A stretch of DNA of 42,209 nt from Devosia geojensis (GTDB lineage Bacteria > Pseudomonadota > Alphaproteobacteria > Rhizobiales > Devosiaceae). The stretch covers positions 1-42,209 of the forward strand of contig NZ_JZEX01000021.1 in the NCBI RefSeq assembly GCF_000969415.1, in the 5' to 3' direction. The translations under genes were made by a program, and so were the position numbers. Each line of letters starts with the position of its first letter. Position 1 is the first letter of the stretch. The notes beneath the pieces are model-generated. The model was not told the origin of the DNA and ran no database searches. It was given only the letters and a program-made list of their open reading frames with translations. Of this stretch, positions 17,441 to 28,298 are shown in pieces.

Positions 17441-18046
17441 TCATAGCAAGCCCGGATCGAGGGCTTCCATCGCCACCCAGTCGCAGAAGAGCTCGCGTGC
17501 CTCGAGGTCGAAGACGAAGGCGTTGCCGCCGCCGGGGTCGGCCATGCGGCGTTGGTCCTCGTCGCGGGCGATGGCGCGGTTTCCGCAGTGGCACTTGAGG
17601 AGCGTGCCGACGGCGCCGTGGCCGCAAAAGACCGCGAGAGTGCCAGCCGGCACGCTCGCGAGGGCCCGGGCAACGGCCGAAACGATGCGCGCCTGCGCGT
17701 CGATGGCGCGCTCCCAGCCTTCGACGCTCTCACGCGGGTAGGCGAAGAACCGGTCGGCGGTCGCCTCGAACCGCTGCGGCTCCATGTAGCCTGTGGAGGA
17801 GCGGTCGTTCTCGCCGAAATCGGTCTCGTAGGTCACCGGCGCGCCGATGGGCCTGGCGATGATCTCGGCGAGCTCGGCGGCCTTGCGCTCGGTGCTGGAA
17901 AAGACGGCCGAGCCGGCCGGCAGGATATCGCGGGCGGCAAAAGCCTCGGCGCGGGCGCGGCCGGTTTCGTTGAGGCCCCAGCGCGGCGTCGGTACATTTG
18001 GGTCGATGACCACCTGCGGGTGGGTGATGTAGAGCGCGCGGACCAT
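17441..18046 (-). CDS. Histidine-phosphatase-superfamily protein with a degenerate RHG motif
   Basis: A 201-residue protein of the phosphoglycerate-mutase-like fold. The canonical catalytic RHG near the N-terminus is replaced by THP (LYITHPQVVID), keeping the histidine but losing the arginine and glycine. The later conserved parts remain: WGLNETGRARAEAFA, FSSTERKAAELAEII and the second histidine in VFCGHGAVGTLLKCH. I recall a similar THP version in rhizobial proteins, so it may be a functional variant. Its ATG shares one base with the stop of the FMN reductase gene (TGATG), so the pair is coupled. Substrate unknown. Confidence 0.8.
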   Translation of the reverse strand: MVRALYITHPQVVIDPNVPTPRWGLNETGRARAEAFAARDILPAGSAVFSSTERKAAELAEIIARPIGAPVTYETDFGENDRSSTGYMEPQRFEATADRFFAYPRESVEGWERAIDAQARIVSAVARALASVPAGTLAVFCGHGAVGTLLKCHCGNRAIARDEDQRRMADPGGGNAFVFDLEARELFCDWVAMEALDPGLL

Positions 18047-18597
18047 CAGGCGCTGCCGCGGCTGAATTCGGTGAGCTCTTTGACCATGGTGCCGACCTTG
18101 CGGATGATGGCGGGCTCCACCGGATCGCCCTTTTCGTCGAACGCCTCGTCGGCCGGGCCGATACCGAGCAGGGTCGGGACGATCAGGGTGCCGACCTTGG
18201 TCAGCGAATCCCTGAGGTGCGAGAGCGACCAGATGGTGCCGTACTTGCCCGATGACACCCCGCCGATGCCGAAGACCGCATGGCGGAAGGGGCTGGGCTT
18301 CTGGCGCGACAGCCACGTGATGGTGTTGACCGTCAAGGGCGCGACGCCGCCATTGTATTCGGGGGTGGCGATGAAGACGATGTCGTGGGTGCGCCACAGT
18401 TCGGCCAGGCGCACGGCCGTCTCGGGCACGTTGTCGGGCTCGAGGTCCTCGTTGAAGATCGGCATCGGAAAGTCGGCGAGGTCGAGCTCGGTGACCTCCA
18501 CGCCCGCCTCGGCCAGCCTTCTGCCCACATGCCTTTGCAGCACGCGGTTCCAGGAGCCCTGGCGGATGGAACCGGAGAGGGTGAGGGCGGTGGGCAT
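18046..18597 (-). CDS. NADPH-dependent FMN reductase (flavodoxin-fold)
   Basis: A 183-residue flavoprotein. The flavin phosphate loop SGSIRQGSWNRVL lies at about 7-19, and the second signature IATPEYNGGVAPLTVNTITWLS around 76-97. The fold resembles azoreductase/chromate reductase (YieF/ChrR-like) proteins, which reduce quinones, azo dyes or chromate with NAD(P)H. The ATG at 18597 gives the expected N-terminus MPTALTLSGS. Downstream and coupled to it is the histidine-phosphatase-like gene; upstream on the same strand is a small secreted protein. Confidence 0.9.
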   Translation of the reverse strand: MPTALTLSGSIRQGSWNRVLQRHVGRRLAEAGVEVTELDLADFPMPIFNEDLEPDNVPETAVRLAELWRTHDIVFIATPEYNGGVAPLTVNTITWLSRQKPSPFRHAVFGIGGVSSGKYGTIWSLSHLRDSLTKVGTLIVPTLLGIGPADEAFDEKGDPVEPAIIRKVGTMVKELTEFSRGSA

Positions 18598-18671
18598 GCG
18601 GGCGATCCGAACTGCTTGGCGAGACAAGCGAATTTGCCCCGCGTTTGTCCGACAAGCAAGGGGGCCGTCAC

Positions 18672-18932
18672 TCAGTCGTCGTCGCCCGACGAACCCGAAC
18701 CACCCATGTTGCCGATAATGGTCTTGGTGGCCTCATTCATGCTGTTCATGAGGTTGGTGGTCATCTGCAGAGCCATCTGCCGCTGGCTCAGCGTGTTCTG
18801 CACGTAAACCATGTCGAGTTCGGCGGCGGCGGGCATTTGCTGGTGCTGGACCGGCCACGGCTTGAAGGGTCCGGCAAGAGCCGGGGTGGTGAGACTCGCT
18901 CCGATGGCGAGGACAATTGCAAGGTCGCGCAT
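18672..18932 (-). CDS. Small exported protein, 86 aa
   Basis: Begins MRDLAIVLAIGASLTTPALA, a clear signal peptide cleaved after ALA. The mature part of about 66 residues is rich in Gln, Met and Asn (LSQRQMALQMTTNLMNSMNE) and ends in a flexible Gly/Ser/Asp tail (GGSGSSGDDD). No cysteine is present. Not recognised as a known family; the Met/Gln-rich helix might bind metal or partner with another protein, but nothing supports that directly. Placed in the gap between coaA and the FMN reductase, same strand. Confidence 0.65.
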   Translation of the reverse strand: MRDLAIVLAIGASLTTPALAGPFKPWPVQHQQMPAAAELDMVYVQNTLSQRQMALQMTTNLMNSMNEATKTIIGNMGGSGSSGDDD

Positions 18933-19021
18933 TTTGGATTCCCCGTGTTTGCGTCACGGGGAAAGCTTGTGTCCTGGTGCCTGAAGCAAGGCTGAGAGCG
19001 TGGTTCAGAAGCGGTTCACCG

Positions 19022-19972
19022 CTACACCCGCCGCAGCAGCACCTCCTCGATGAAGTGGCTCTTGCCCTTCTTGAGGATGAGATCGGCGCGGCTGCGCGTC
19101 GGCAGCACGTTGTCCTTGAGGTTCTTCAGGTTGATCGTCTCCCACACCCGCCGGCCATAGGCGCGCGCTTCCTCCTCGGAAAGCTGGCTGAAGCGGTGGA
19201 AGAACGAGGTCGGATCGCGGAAGGCCGTTTCGCGCAGGCGGAAGAACCGCACCATGAACCAGTCGAAGAGGTCGTCCTCGTCGGCATCGATAAAGATGGA
19301 AAAATCGAGGAAGTCGGAGGCAAAGAGGATCGGCTTGCCGGTCCTGGGGAGTTCGCCGGGCTGGAGGATGTTGAGCCCCTCGACGATGAGGATGTCGGGC
19401 CGGTCGACGACGATCTCGGCGCCGGGCACCACGTCGTAGACGAGGTGCGAGTAGACCGGGGAGGCGACGTTCGGCTTGCCCGACTTGATGTCGGCAAGGA
19501 ACGAGACGAACCGGGCGCGGTCGTAGCTTTCGGGAAAGCCCTTCCTCTGCATCAGGCCGCGCTCCTCGAGCACGGCGTTGGGATAGAGGAAGCCGTCGGT
19601 GGTCACCAGGTCGACCTTGGGCGAGGACGGCCAGCGGGCGAGCAGCGCCTGCAGGATACGCGCGGTCGTCGACTTGCCGACGGCGACGGACCCGGCGACC
19701 CCGATGACGAACGGCACCTTGCCGACGGGCCGGCCGAGGAAGCGGGTCGAGACCGAATGCAGGCCCTGGATCGCCTCGACGTAGAAGGAGAGGAGGCGCG
19801 TCAGCGGCAGGTAGACCTCCTCGGCCTCCTCGAGCGAGATCGGGTCCGAGAGGGAGCGCAGCCGCTCGAGGTCCTCGGCGCTGAGCGTCATCAGCTCGCC
19901 GTCGCGCAGCTTGCTCCACTCCGCCTTGGTGAAGTGGTGGTAGGGGTTGAGGCCCTGAACGCGCTTGTTCAA
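19022..19972 (-). CDS. coaA: CoaA, type-I pantothenate kinase
   Basis: Phosphorylates pantothenate, the first step of coenzyme A synthesis. From the TTG at 19972 the protein is 316 residues, the same length as the E. coli enzyme. It has the P-loop GSVAVGKST (94-102), [30 protein letters not shown] and [15 protein letters not shown] lies about eight bases before the TTG; the frame extends further upstream but only through hisE. It begins four bases after hisE ends, and hisE-coaA adjacency is conserved in related bacteria. Confidence 0.95.
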   Translation of the reverse strand: MNKRVQGLNPYHHFTKAEWSKLRDGELMTLSAEDLERLRSLSDPISLEEAEEVYLPLTRLLSFYVEAIQGLHSVSTRFLGRPVGKVPFVIGVAGSVAVGKSTTARILQALLARWPSSPKVDLVTTDGFLYPNAVLEERGLMQRKGFPESYDRARFVSFLADIKSGKPNVASPVYSHLVYDVVPGAEIVVDRPDILIVEGLNILQPGELPRTGKPILFASDFLDFSIFIDADEDDLFDWFMVRFFRLRETAFRDPTSFFHRFSQLSEEEARAYGRRVWETINLKNLKDNVLPTRSRADLILKKGKSHFIEEVLLRRV

Positions 19973-19976
19973 ATGT

Positions 19977-20297
19977 CTACTCCGGCTTGCGGGCGGCTTT
20001 TTCGGCAAGGCCCGACCGGGCCGTGCGGCTCTCGAGCTCGGCCATGACCGTTGCCAGCGGCACATCGGCGGCGCGCAGCAGGACGAGGAGATGGTAGAGC
20101 ACGTCCCCCGCTTCCTTGGCGAGCTCGGCCCTGTCGCCGGTGACCGCGGCGATCACCGCCTCGGTCGCTTCCTCGCCGAGTTTCTGGGCGCATTTATCGA
20201 CGCCGCGGGAAAGGAGCTTGGCCGTGTAGCTCTCCTCGGGCGAGGCGCCGGCGCGGACCTCCAGCCGTGCGTCGAGGTCTTCGAGGGTGAAGGGCAT
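19977..20297 (-). CDS. hisE: HisE, phosphoribosyl-ATP diphosphatase
   Basis: Hydrolyses PR-ATP to PR-AMP in the second step of histidine synthesis. The 106-residue all-alpha protein has the MazG-like motif [20 protein letters not shown] and [14 protein letters not shown] with the metal-binding acidic residues. I chose the ATG at 20297 ([12 protein letters not shown]); one five codons upstream is possible. It should follow hisF in the standard cluster; here it lies 12.5 kb from hisF in the opposite orientation, next to a probable inversion breakpoint. Confidence 0.94.
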   Translation of the reverse strand: MPFTLEDLDARLEVRAGASPEESYTAKLLSRGVDKCAQKLGEEATEAVIAAVTGDRAELAKEAGDVLYHLLVLLRAADVPLATVMAELESRTARSGLAEKAARKPE

Positions 20298-20426
20298 GCC
20301 GAACTCTCCCATGTCCCCGGTGCCGCTTCGGGCGAATGGCGCGAAGCACTCCTGCCGGGTGGCCCGCAGCGGTGCCTGCCTTAGAGCAAAAACCGGAACC
20401 GGGCAATCCGGGGAACCCGGCGCAAG

Positions 20427-20454
20427 AAAAAGGCCCGGGATCGCTCCCGGGCCT
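20427..20454 (-). terminator. Rho-independent terminator of dnaK
   Basis: On the minus strand a 10-base-pair GC-rich stem (AGGCCCGGGA, loop, TCCCGGGCCT) is followed directly by TTTT, 35 bases after the dnaK stop. It separates dnaK from anything downstream, consistent with dnaK now being transcribed alone. Confidence 0.85.
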
Positions 20455-20456
20455 TT

Positions 20457-20472
20457 CGATTCACGTGAAACT
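20457..20472 (+). promoter_or_regulatory. parS-like palindrome copy 4 (after dnaK)
   Basis: CGATTCACGTGAAACT, located between the dnaK stop codon and its terminator hairpin. It has the perfect core TTCACGTGAA and a GATTC site, in the same chromosomal orientation as copies 1, 2, 5 and 6. Confidence 0.6.
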
Positions 20473-20488
20473 TCGAGCCGGCCAGCCG

Positions 20489-22408
<1,920 letters not shown>

Positions 22409-22526
22409 TTCGTCTACCTCTTGTCTCAGCAAGCCCCTGGTGGAGTCCCCGCAAGCAGGCGGCTCCGTGGCCCTTTCCGGCCGGGCTCCCCGGGTTTGGA
22501 TTTGGCCGATCTTCGGCCTTGCCGGC

Positions 22527-22556
22527 TATATAGGGGGGGTGCATGGGGCCTGCAAG
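22527..22556 (-). promoter_or_regulatory. Candidate heat-shock-type promoter of dnaK
   Basis: On the minus strand CTTGCA (22556-22551), 18 bases, then TATATA followed by G (22532-22526). It shares CTTGCAGGCC and the exact spacing with the dnaJ candidate. The start of transcription would be near 22520, giving a leader of about 110 bases. The divergent pabB gene starts at 22650. Confidence 0.55.
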
Positions 22557-22649
22557 CACGTAGGTGAGCAAAATGTGACCGTGGTCGGTCGCTGTTCCCG
22601 TCGCCGCCCGTCGCTTTTCAAATCGCGGGCGCCTGACTACAACCGCGCC

Positions 22650-24464
22650 ATGGTCCGGCCCGGCACAGTCCTGCTGCACGACACGCGCAGCCCGCAAGGG
22701 CGCAGCCTGCTCTTTGCCGGGCCGCGCGAAATCCTCGTCGCGCACACTGCCGCTGAGGCGCGCGAGGCGCTCGTCCGGCTGGAGGCGGCGGGGCGGCAGG
22801 GATTGTGGGCGGCCGGCTACCTCGCCTACGAGCTCGGCTTCCTCTTCGAGGAGCGGCTTGCTCACCCGTTGCCCGAGCGGACGAAGACGCCCCTCCTCTG
22901 GCTCGGCCTCTACGACGCGCCGCGGGCGCTGGACCGCGCCGGGGCGGAGGCGTGGCTTGCCGCCCATGCCGGCGAGGCCGGGCGGGCCATCGATATCGCG
23001 CCGAGCCTCGACGAGACCGCCTACGCCGACGCCTTCGAGCGCGTGGAAGAGCTGATCGCGGCCGGCGATACCTATCAGGTCAACCTCACCTTCAAGGCGC
23101 GCTTTCGGCTCGAGGGTGATCCCGTCGCCCTCTACCGCGCGCTCGCCGCGAGCCAGCCTGCCTCCCATGGCGCGCTGATTCGCGCCCAAGACCATTGGGT
23201 CTTGTCGCGCTCGCCCGAGCTCTTCGTCGCCCGGAAGGGCGACCGGCTCTCGGCACGCCCGATGAAGGGCACCATCGCGCGCGGCCGCACGCTGGAGGAG
23301 GACGCCGCCCGGCGCCAGGTATTGGCCGCCGATCCCAAGAACCGCGCCGAAAACCTGATGATCGTCGATCTCATCCGCAACGACCTCGGGCGCATCGGTG
23401 AGGTCGGCTCGGTCAGGGTCACCGATCTCTTCACGGTGGAAACCTACCGCACCCTCCACACCATGACCTCCGGCGTCGAGGCGACCGCCAGGCCCGGTCT
23501 TTCGGTCACCGACATCCTTACCGCGCTCTTTCCGTGCGGCTCGATCACCGGCGCGCCGAAGCTGCGGGCGATGGAGATCATCCGCGAGGTCGAACGCGAG
23601 CCGCGCGGCCTCTATACCGGCGCCATCGGCTGGTTCGCCCCGGACGGCGACTTCGCTCTCAACGTCGCCATCCGCACCGCAGTCGTCGACGAAAGCGGGA
23701 ACGGCGAGATCGGCATCGGCGGCGGCATCGTCGCCGACAGCATCATGGAGGACGAATACCGCGAGGCGCTGCTGAAGATGCGGTTCCTCACCGACCCCAC
23801 CGGTCCGGTGTGCCTCATCGAGACGATGCTGTGGACCCGCGGGGAGGGTTTTTATCTCCTCGACCGCCACCTCGCCCGGCTGGAAGGTTCCGCCGCCTAT
23901 TTCGGCATCCCCGCAAGCCGCGGCACGGTTACCGCTCTGCTAACCGATTGGGCCGCGAAGGCTGACGAACCGCGCTACCGCGTGCGCCTCACGCTCCATG
24001 AGACGGAGGGCCTCGCCATAACCGCCACGCCCTTGCCGGAACCCGCAGAAAATCCGCAGCCTTTCACCTTCGTCATCGCCCCCGAGCGGGTGACATCGGC
24101 GAATGCCTGGCTCGCCCACAAGACCGCCAACCGGCAAGCTCTCGATACCGCCCGGCAGAAGGCCCATGCCGAGCATGGCGTCGACGAGGTCGTTTTCCTC
24201 AACGAGAACAACGAGCTGACGGAAGGCTCCATCACCACGCTCTTCATCGAGCGCGATGGGCTCCTCCTCACCCCGCCGCTCTCCGCCGGCCTCTTGCCGG
24301 GAACGCTGCGCGCCGAGCTCATCGCGCGCGGCCAGGCCCGCGAGGCGCGATTGACCCTTGCGGACCTCGAAACCGCCGATGCAATCTATCTCGGCAACTC
24401 CGTGCGCGGCCTGATGCACGCCCGCTGGCTGCGGCCGGAACGCGACGGGAATTCAAGAGGTTAA
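22650..24464 (+). CDS. pabB: PabB-PabC fusion: aminodeoxychorismate synthase component I plus 4-amino-4-deoxychorismate lyase
   Basis: Makes 4-aminobenzoate for folate from chorismate. Residues about 1-395 are the chorismate-binding PabB part (DLIRNDLGRIGEVGSV, TLHTMTSGVEAT, CGSITGAPKLRAMEII, GLYTGAIGWF, GIGGGIVADSIMEDEY). Residues about 405-604 are a class-IV aminotransferase-fold lyase (PabC) with a probable PLP lysine in LAHKTANRQ and the NENNELTEGSITTLFI motif. Such fusions are known in proteobacteria. The ATG at 22650 gives MVRPGTVLLHD. The glutaminase partner PabA is not in the window. It ends six bases before pncA. Confidence 0.93.
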   Translation: MVRPGTVLLHDTRSPQGRSLLFAGPREILVAHTAAEAREALVRLEAAGRQGLWAAGYLAYELGFLFEERLAHPLPERTKTPLLWLGLYDAPRALDRAGAEAWLAAHAGEAGRAIDIAPSLDETAYADAFERVEELIAAGDTYQVNLTFKARFRLEGDPVALYRALAASQPASHGALIRAQDHWVLSRSPELFVARKGDRLSARPMKGTIARGRTLEEDAARRQVLAADPKNRAENLMIVDLIRNDLGRIGEVGSVRVTDLFTVETYRTLHTMTSGVEATARPGLSVTDILTALFPCGSITGAPKLRAMEIIREVEREPRGLYTGAIGWFAPDGDFALNVAIRTAVVDESGNGEIGIGGGIVADSIMEDEYREALLKMRFLTDPTGPVCLIETMLWTRGEGFYLLDRHLARLEGSAAYFGIPASRGTVTALLTDWAAKADEPRYRVRLTLHETEGLAITATPLPEPAENPQPFTFVIAPERVTSANAWLAHKTANRQALDTARQKAHAEHGVDEVVFLNENNELTEGSITTLFIERDGLLLTPPLSAGLLPGTLRAELIARGQAREARLTLADLETADAIYLGNSVRGLMHARWLRPERDGNSRG

Positions 24465-24470
24465 GGTGCC

Positions 24471-25109
24471 ATGACGACGATTGCCATTTCTCCCAGGGAC
24501 GTGCTGGTCGTCGTCGACGTGCAGTACGATTTCCTGCCCGGCGGCAATCTTGCCGTCGCCGGCGGCGACGAGATCGTGCCGTTGGTCAACACGCTCGCCT
24601 CGCGGTTCACCAACGTCGTCTTCACCCAGGACTGGCATCCGGCCAACCACGTCTCGTTCGCCAGCCAGCACGCCGGAAAAGCGCCGTTCGAGACCATCGA
24701 GCTGCCCTACGGCACGCAGGTCCTCTGGCCCGACCACTGCGTGCAGGGCACGCATGGAGCCGAGCTCAGCCACGACCTCGATATCCCCCACGGCCAGCTC
24801 ATCATCCGCAAGGGCTACAACCGCACCGTCGATTCCTATTCCGGGTTCCAGGAAGCCGATCGCAAGACCCGCACGGGCCTCGCCGGCTACTTGAAGGAAC
24901 GCGGCCTCGGCAGCGTCTACGTCGTCGGCCTCGCCACCGATTTCTGCGTCGCCTGGACGGCCATCGACGCGCGCGCCGAAGGTTTTGCCACCGTCGTCAT
25001 CGAAGACGGCACCCGCCCCATCGACGCCAACGGCTCGCTGGAACGGGCATGGGCCGACATGGCCGCCGCCGGGGTCACGCGGCTGATGAGCCGGCAGATA
25101 TTGGGGTGA
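24471..25109 (+). CDS. pncA: PncA, nicotinamidase (isochorismatase fold)
   Basis: Hydrolyses nicotinamide to nicotinate for NAD recycling. The triad is visible: Asp16 (VDVQYDF), Lys114 (IRKGYNRTVDSYSGF) and Cys159 (GLATDFCVAWTA). Metal ligands are in TQDWHPANH (about 52-60). RKGYNRTVDSYSGF is close to the bacterial nicotinamidase consensus, which favours PncA over other isochorismatase-like hydrolases. AAGGTG lies just before the ATG, six bases after pabB-pabC, so the two genes are likely co-transcribed. The stop is six bases from that of the convergent small membrane gene. Confidence 0.92.
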   Translation: MTTIAISPRDVLVVVDVQYDFLPGGNLAVAGGDEIVPLVNTLASRFTNVVFTQDWHPANHVSFASQHAGKAPFETIELPYGTQVLWPDHCVQGTHGAELSHDLDIPHGQLIIRKGYNRTVDSYSGFQEADRKTRTGLAGYLKERGLGSVYVVGLATDFCVAWTAIDARAEGFATVVIEDGTRPIDANGSLERAWADMAAAGVTRLMSRQILG

Positions 25110-25115
25110 GAAAGA

Positions 25116-25220
25116 TCAGCCGTGGTGGCGCGGGCGGTTGATGTACAATAGCCATCCGGCGACAGCGAAGATGCCGAGGATATAGACGGCGAACGGGACC
25201 AGAGTAACCAGATCGCTCAT
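25116..25220 (-). CDS. Single-span small membrane protein, 34 aa
   Basis: MSDLVTLVPFAVYILGIFAV then AGWLLYINRPRHHG. One hydrophobic helix (about residues 5-27) followed by a basic, histidine-containing tail. A purine-rich GGGAGCGTTGGAAGA stretch precedes the ATG. It lies 49 bases downstream of another small membrane gene on the same strand and stops six bases from the end of pncA. The composition and start signal suggest a genuine small protein, but no homologue is known to me. Confidence 0.5.
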   Translation of the reverse strand: MSDLVTLVPFAVYILGIFAVAGWLLYINRPRHHG

Positions 25221-25269
25221 TCTTCCAACGCTCCCAGCATTTGCCTTGCCATCGAATGTAGGCCCGCAC

Positions 25270-25437
25270 TTACGCAATGCAAATCGTGGCCAAGCCAATG
25301 GTGATCCAAGACAGCGTGCCGTCCTGAACTACGGCGATGACTGGTCCGAGGCCGCCGATGGCTACGAGAGCAATGGCGATGCCATTGGCATAGTTCGCCG
25401 AAAGCTTCCGGCGCTCGTTGCGCACGGTCTTGTTCAT
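25270..25437 (-). CDS. Two-span small membrane protein, 55 aa
   Basis: The frame from ATG 25437 to TAA 25270 reads MNKTVRNERRKLSANYANGI and continues AIALVAIGGLGPVIAVVQDG to TIGLATICIA. A basic amphipathic start (KTVRNERRKLSANY) is followed by two hydrophobic stretches. I recall small rhizobial membrane proteins that start similarly (N-x-x-V-R-N-E-R-x-K-L-x-A-N-Y), often mislabelled as amino acid transporters; those tend to be longer, so this one may be a short form. It lies between grpE and the 34-residue gene. Confidence 0.6.
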   Translation of the reverse strand: MNKTVRNERRKLSANYANGIAIALVAIGGLGPVIAVVQDGTLSWITIGLATICIA

Positions 25438-25446
25438 CGCTGCCCC

Positions 25447-25463
25447 CAACGGCTTGCCCGTTG
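25447..25463 (-). terminator. Small hairpin after grpE
   Basis: CAACGG, five-base loop, CCGTTG, 19 bases after the grpE stop and just before the small membrane gene. No T-run follows, so it may be a weak terminator, an attenuator or chance. Confidence 0.25.
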
Positions 25464-25481
25464 AGAGCAGCTTTGCCGGAC

Positions 25482-26087
25482 TCAGGCCTGCTTGTCGACC
25501 CCGCCCTCACCCTCGGCCGGCGCCTCGGCTTTGCCTGCCGCGCCGCCGCCCCTGGCAACGCCGACCATTGCCGGACGCAGCACGCGGTCGCCGATGGCGA
25601 AGCCTGCCTGCACCACCTGGACGACCGTGCCTTCCGGACGCGTCGGATCGGGCACCTCGAACATCGCCTGGTGCTTGTGGGGATCGAACTTCTGCCCTTC
25701 GGCCTCGATCGGCTTGACGCCGTGCTTGGCGAGCAGCCGCTGCATCTCGCGCTCGGTCATCTCGATGCCTTCGATCAGCGACTTCGTCGTGTCGTCGGCA
25801 TTGGCGCGCGCCTCGGCCGGCAGCACCATCAGGGCGCGCGAGAGCGAGTCGGTCGCCGAAAGCATGTCGCGCGCAAAGCCGGCGATGGCGTAGGCGCGCG
25901 TATCGGTGATCTCGCGTTCGGTGCGCTTCCTGAGGTTTTCCATTTCGGCGGCCATGCGCAACAGCTTGTCGCGCAGCTCGGCGTTTTCCTCTGTGAGCGC
26001 CTCGACCGGATCGACCTCCGCAGACTCTGTTTCCGGGGTCACGGCGGTCTCGGGCTCTTGCTCGGGCGTCGTGTTCTCGTCGCTCAT
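25482..26087 (-). CDS. grpE: GrpE, nucleotide exchange factor of DnaK
   Basis: Releases ADP from DnaK. The 201-residue protein has an acidic disordered start ([20 protein letters not shown]), a long coiled-coil (about 28-85, with [18 protein letters not shown]) and the C-terminal beta domain with [14 protein letters not shown] and [20 protein letters not shown]. It follows hrcA by 60 bases on the same strand, forming the standard hrcA-grpE pair; dnaK lies 3 kb further on the same strand, separated by the pab/pnc genes on the other strand. Confidence 0.96.
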   Translation of the reverse strand: MSDENTTPEQEPETAVTPETESAEVDPVEALTEENAELRDKLLRMAAEMENLRKRTEREITDTRAYAIAGFARDMLSATDSLSRALMVLPAEARANADDTTKSLIEGIEMTEREMQRLLAKHGVKPIEAEGQKFDPHKHQAMFEVPDPTRPEGTVVQVVQAGFAIGDRVLRPAMVGVARGGGAAGKAEAPAEGEGGVDKQA

Positions 26088-26147
26088 TGCTTCTTCCGCA
26101 GCTTTTTCGGGATTTGACCCCGCATATCGGCCAAAGGCGCCGACAAT

Positions 26148-27225
<1,078 letters not shown>

Positions 27226-27233
<8 letters not shown>

Positions 27234-27249
27234 CGATAAACTTGTTCAC
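27226..27249 (-). CDS. Possible seven-codon leader overlapping the hrcA start
   Basis: GTG AAC AAG TTT ATC GAT GGC TGA, preceded by GGAGG at about nine bases. The ATG of hrcA lies inside it (ATGGCTGA). hrcA itself has little Shine-Dalgarno sequence, so ribosomes finishing this leader could restart on hrcA. This is inference from layout only. Confidence 0.3.
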
Positions 27250-27265
27250 TTTAACCGTCCTCCAT

Positions 27266-27295
27266 CATTTAAGGGCAAAGAGCGCCCGCGCCAAG
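27266..27295 (-). promoter_or_regulatory. Candidate heat-shock-type promoter of hrcA-grpE
   Basis: On the minus strand CTTGGC (27295-27290), 18 bases, then TAAATG (27271-27266). The spacing equals that of the dnaK and dnaJ candidates; the -10 is a weaker match. Confidence 0.35.
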
Positions 27296-27327
27296 CGTCC
27301 GGCGCTTGTGAGCGGGCCCCGTCAGGG

Positions 27328-27342
27328 TTAAGAGGCGGTTAA
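27328..27342 (+). promoter_or_regulatory. CtrA-type binding site between hrcA and rph
   Basis: TTAA, exactly seven bases, TTAA, 29 bases before the rph ATG and within the shared upstream region of divergent hrcA. This is the full CtrA half-site spacing known from alphaproteobacteria. It would link the heat-shock or RNA-processing genes to the cell-cycle regulator. Confidence 0.5.
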
Positions 27343-27370
27343 CGCAACTTGCCGCGGATGATTTGCCAGC

Positions 27371-28096
27371 ATGAGCCTCCAGCGCCCCTCCGGTCGTCAG
27401 CCTGACGAAATGCGCGCCGTGACCCTCGAGAAGGGCGTGGCGCGCAACGCCGAGGGTTCGTGCCTCGTCTGCTTCGGGGCGACCAAGGTGCTGGTGACGG
27501 CGAGCGTCGAGACGAGCCTGCCCGGCTGGCGGCGCGGCCAGGGGGTCGGCTGGGTCACGGCCGAATATGGCATGCTGCCGCGCTCGACCGGCACCCGCAC
27601 CCGCCGCGAGGCGGCGGCCGGCAAGCAGTCCGGCCGCACCCAGGAGATCCAGCGCCTGATCGGGCGGTCCCTGCGCGCCGTCGTCGACATGGCGGCTTTG
27701 GGCGAGAACCAGATCACGCTCGACTGCGACGTGCTCGAGGCCGATGGCGGCACCCGCACGGCCGCGATCACCGGCGCCTATGTGGCGCTGGCCGAGGCGG
27801 TCAGGTGGATGGCCGAGCGCGAGCTGGTCAAGGGCACGGTGCTGCGCGACACGGTCGCGGCCGTCTCCTGCGGCGTCTATCGCGGCACGCCGGTGCTCGA
27901 TCTCGACTATCTCGAGGATGTCGAGGCCCAAACCGACGCCAATTTCGTCCTCACCGGCTCCGGCCGTTTCGTCGAGATCCAGGGCACCGCCGAGCAGGCG
28001 CCGTTCACCCGCGCCGAGCTCGAGAGCCTGATGAGTCTGGCCGAGAAGGGGATCGGCGAATTGACGCAGGTCCAGCGGGCGGCGCTTTCGTCATGA
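27371..28096 (+). CDS. rph: RNase PH
   Basis: Phosphorolytic 3'-5' exoribonuclease that trims tRNA precursors. The 241-residue protein has [18 protein letters not shown], the phosphate-binding [22 protein letters not shown] and [20 protein letters not shown], all characteristic. It is divergent from hrcA; the rph-hrcA arrangement is conserved in Rhizobiales. The CtrA-type site lies just upstream. A type-A repeat separates it from rdgB. Confidence 0.97.
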   Translation: MSLQRPSGRQPDEMRAVTLEKGVARNAEGSCLVCFGATKVLVTASVETSLPGWRRGQGVGWVTAEYGMLPRSTGTRTRREAAAGKQSGRTQEIQRLIGRSLRAVVDMAALGENQITLDCDVLEADGGTRTAAITGAYVALAEAVRWMAERELVKGTVLRDTVAAVSCGVYRGTPVLDLDYLEDVEAQTDANFVLTGSGRFVEIQGTAEQAPFTRAELESLMSLAEKGIGELTQVQRAALSS

Positions 28097-28108
28097 TCGG
28101 GTTCCTGA

Positions 28109-28233
28109 AAAAGGCCCCCTCACCCGCCGCTGCGCGGCGACCTCTCCCCCGGGGGAGAGGTGAAGAGGGCTCCGCCTTAACTCTCCCTTCGGAGAAGAGG
28201 TCGGCGGCATCGTCGCCGGGTGAAGGAGCCTTC
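28109..28233. repeat. Type-A palindromic element between rph and rdgB
   Basis: Bounded by AAGGCCCCCTCACCCG and the slightly diverged CGGGTGAAGGAGCCTT. Cores CTCTCCCCCGGGGGAGAGG and CTCTCCCTTCGGAGAAGAGG are present; the second is decayed, so this copy is older than those at 4294 and 15290. Confidence 0.75.
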
Positions 28234-28298
28234 CCATCGCCCGATTGCGCTATCTGGCACGACATCGCCCGCGCGCTCGACACCAAGGGTGGCCGCAA

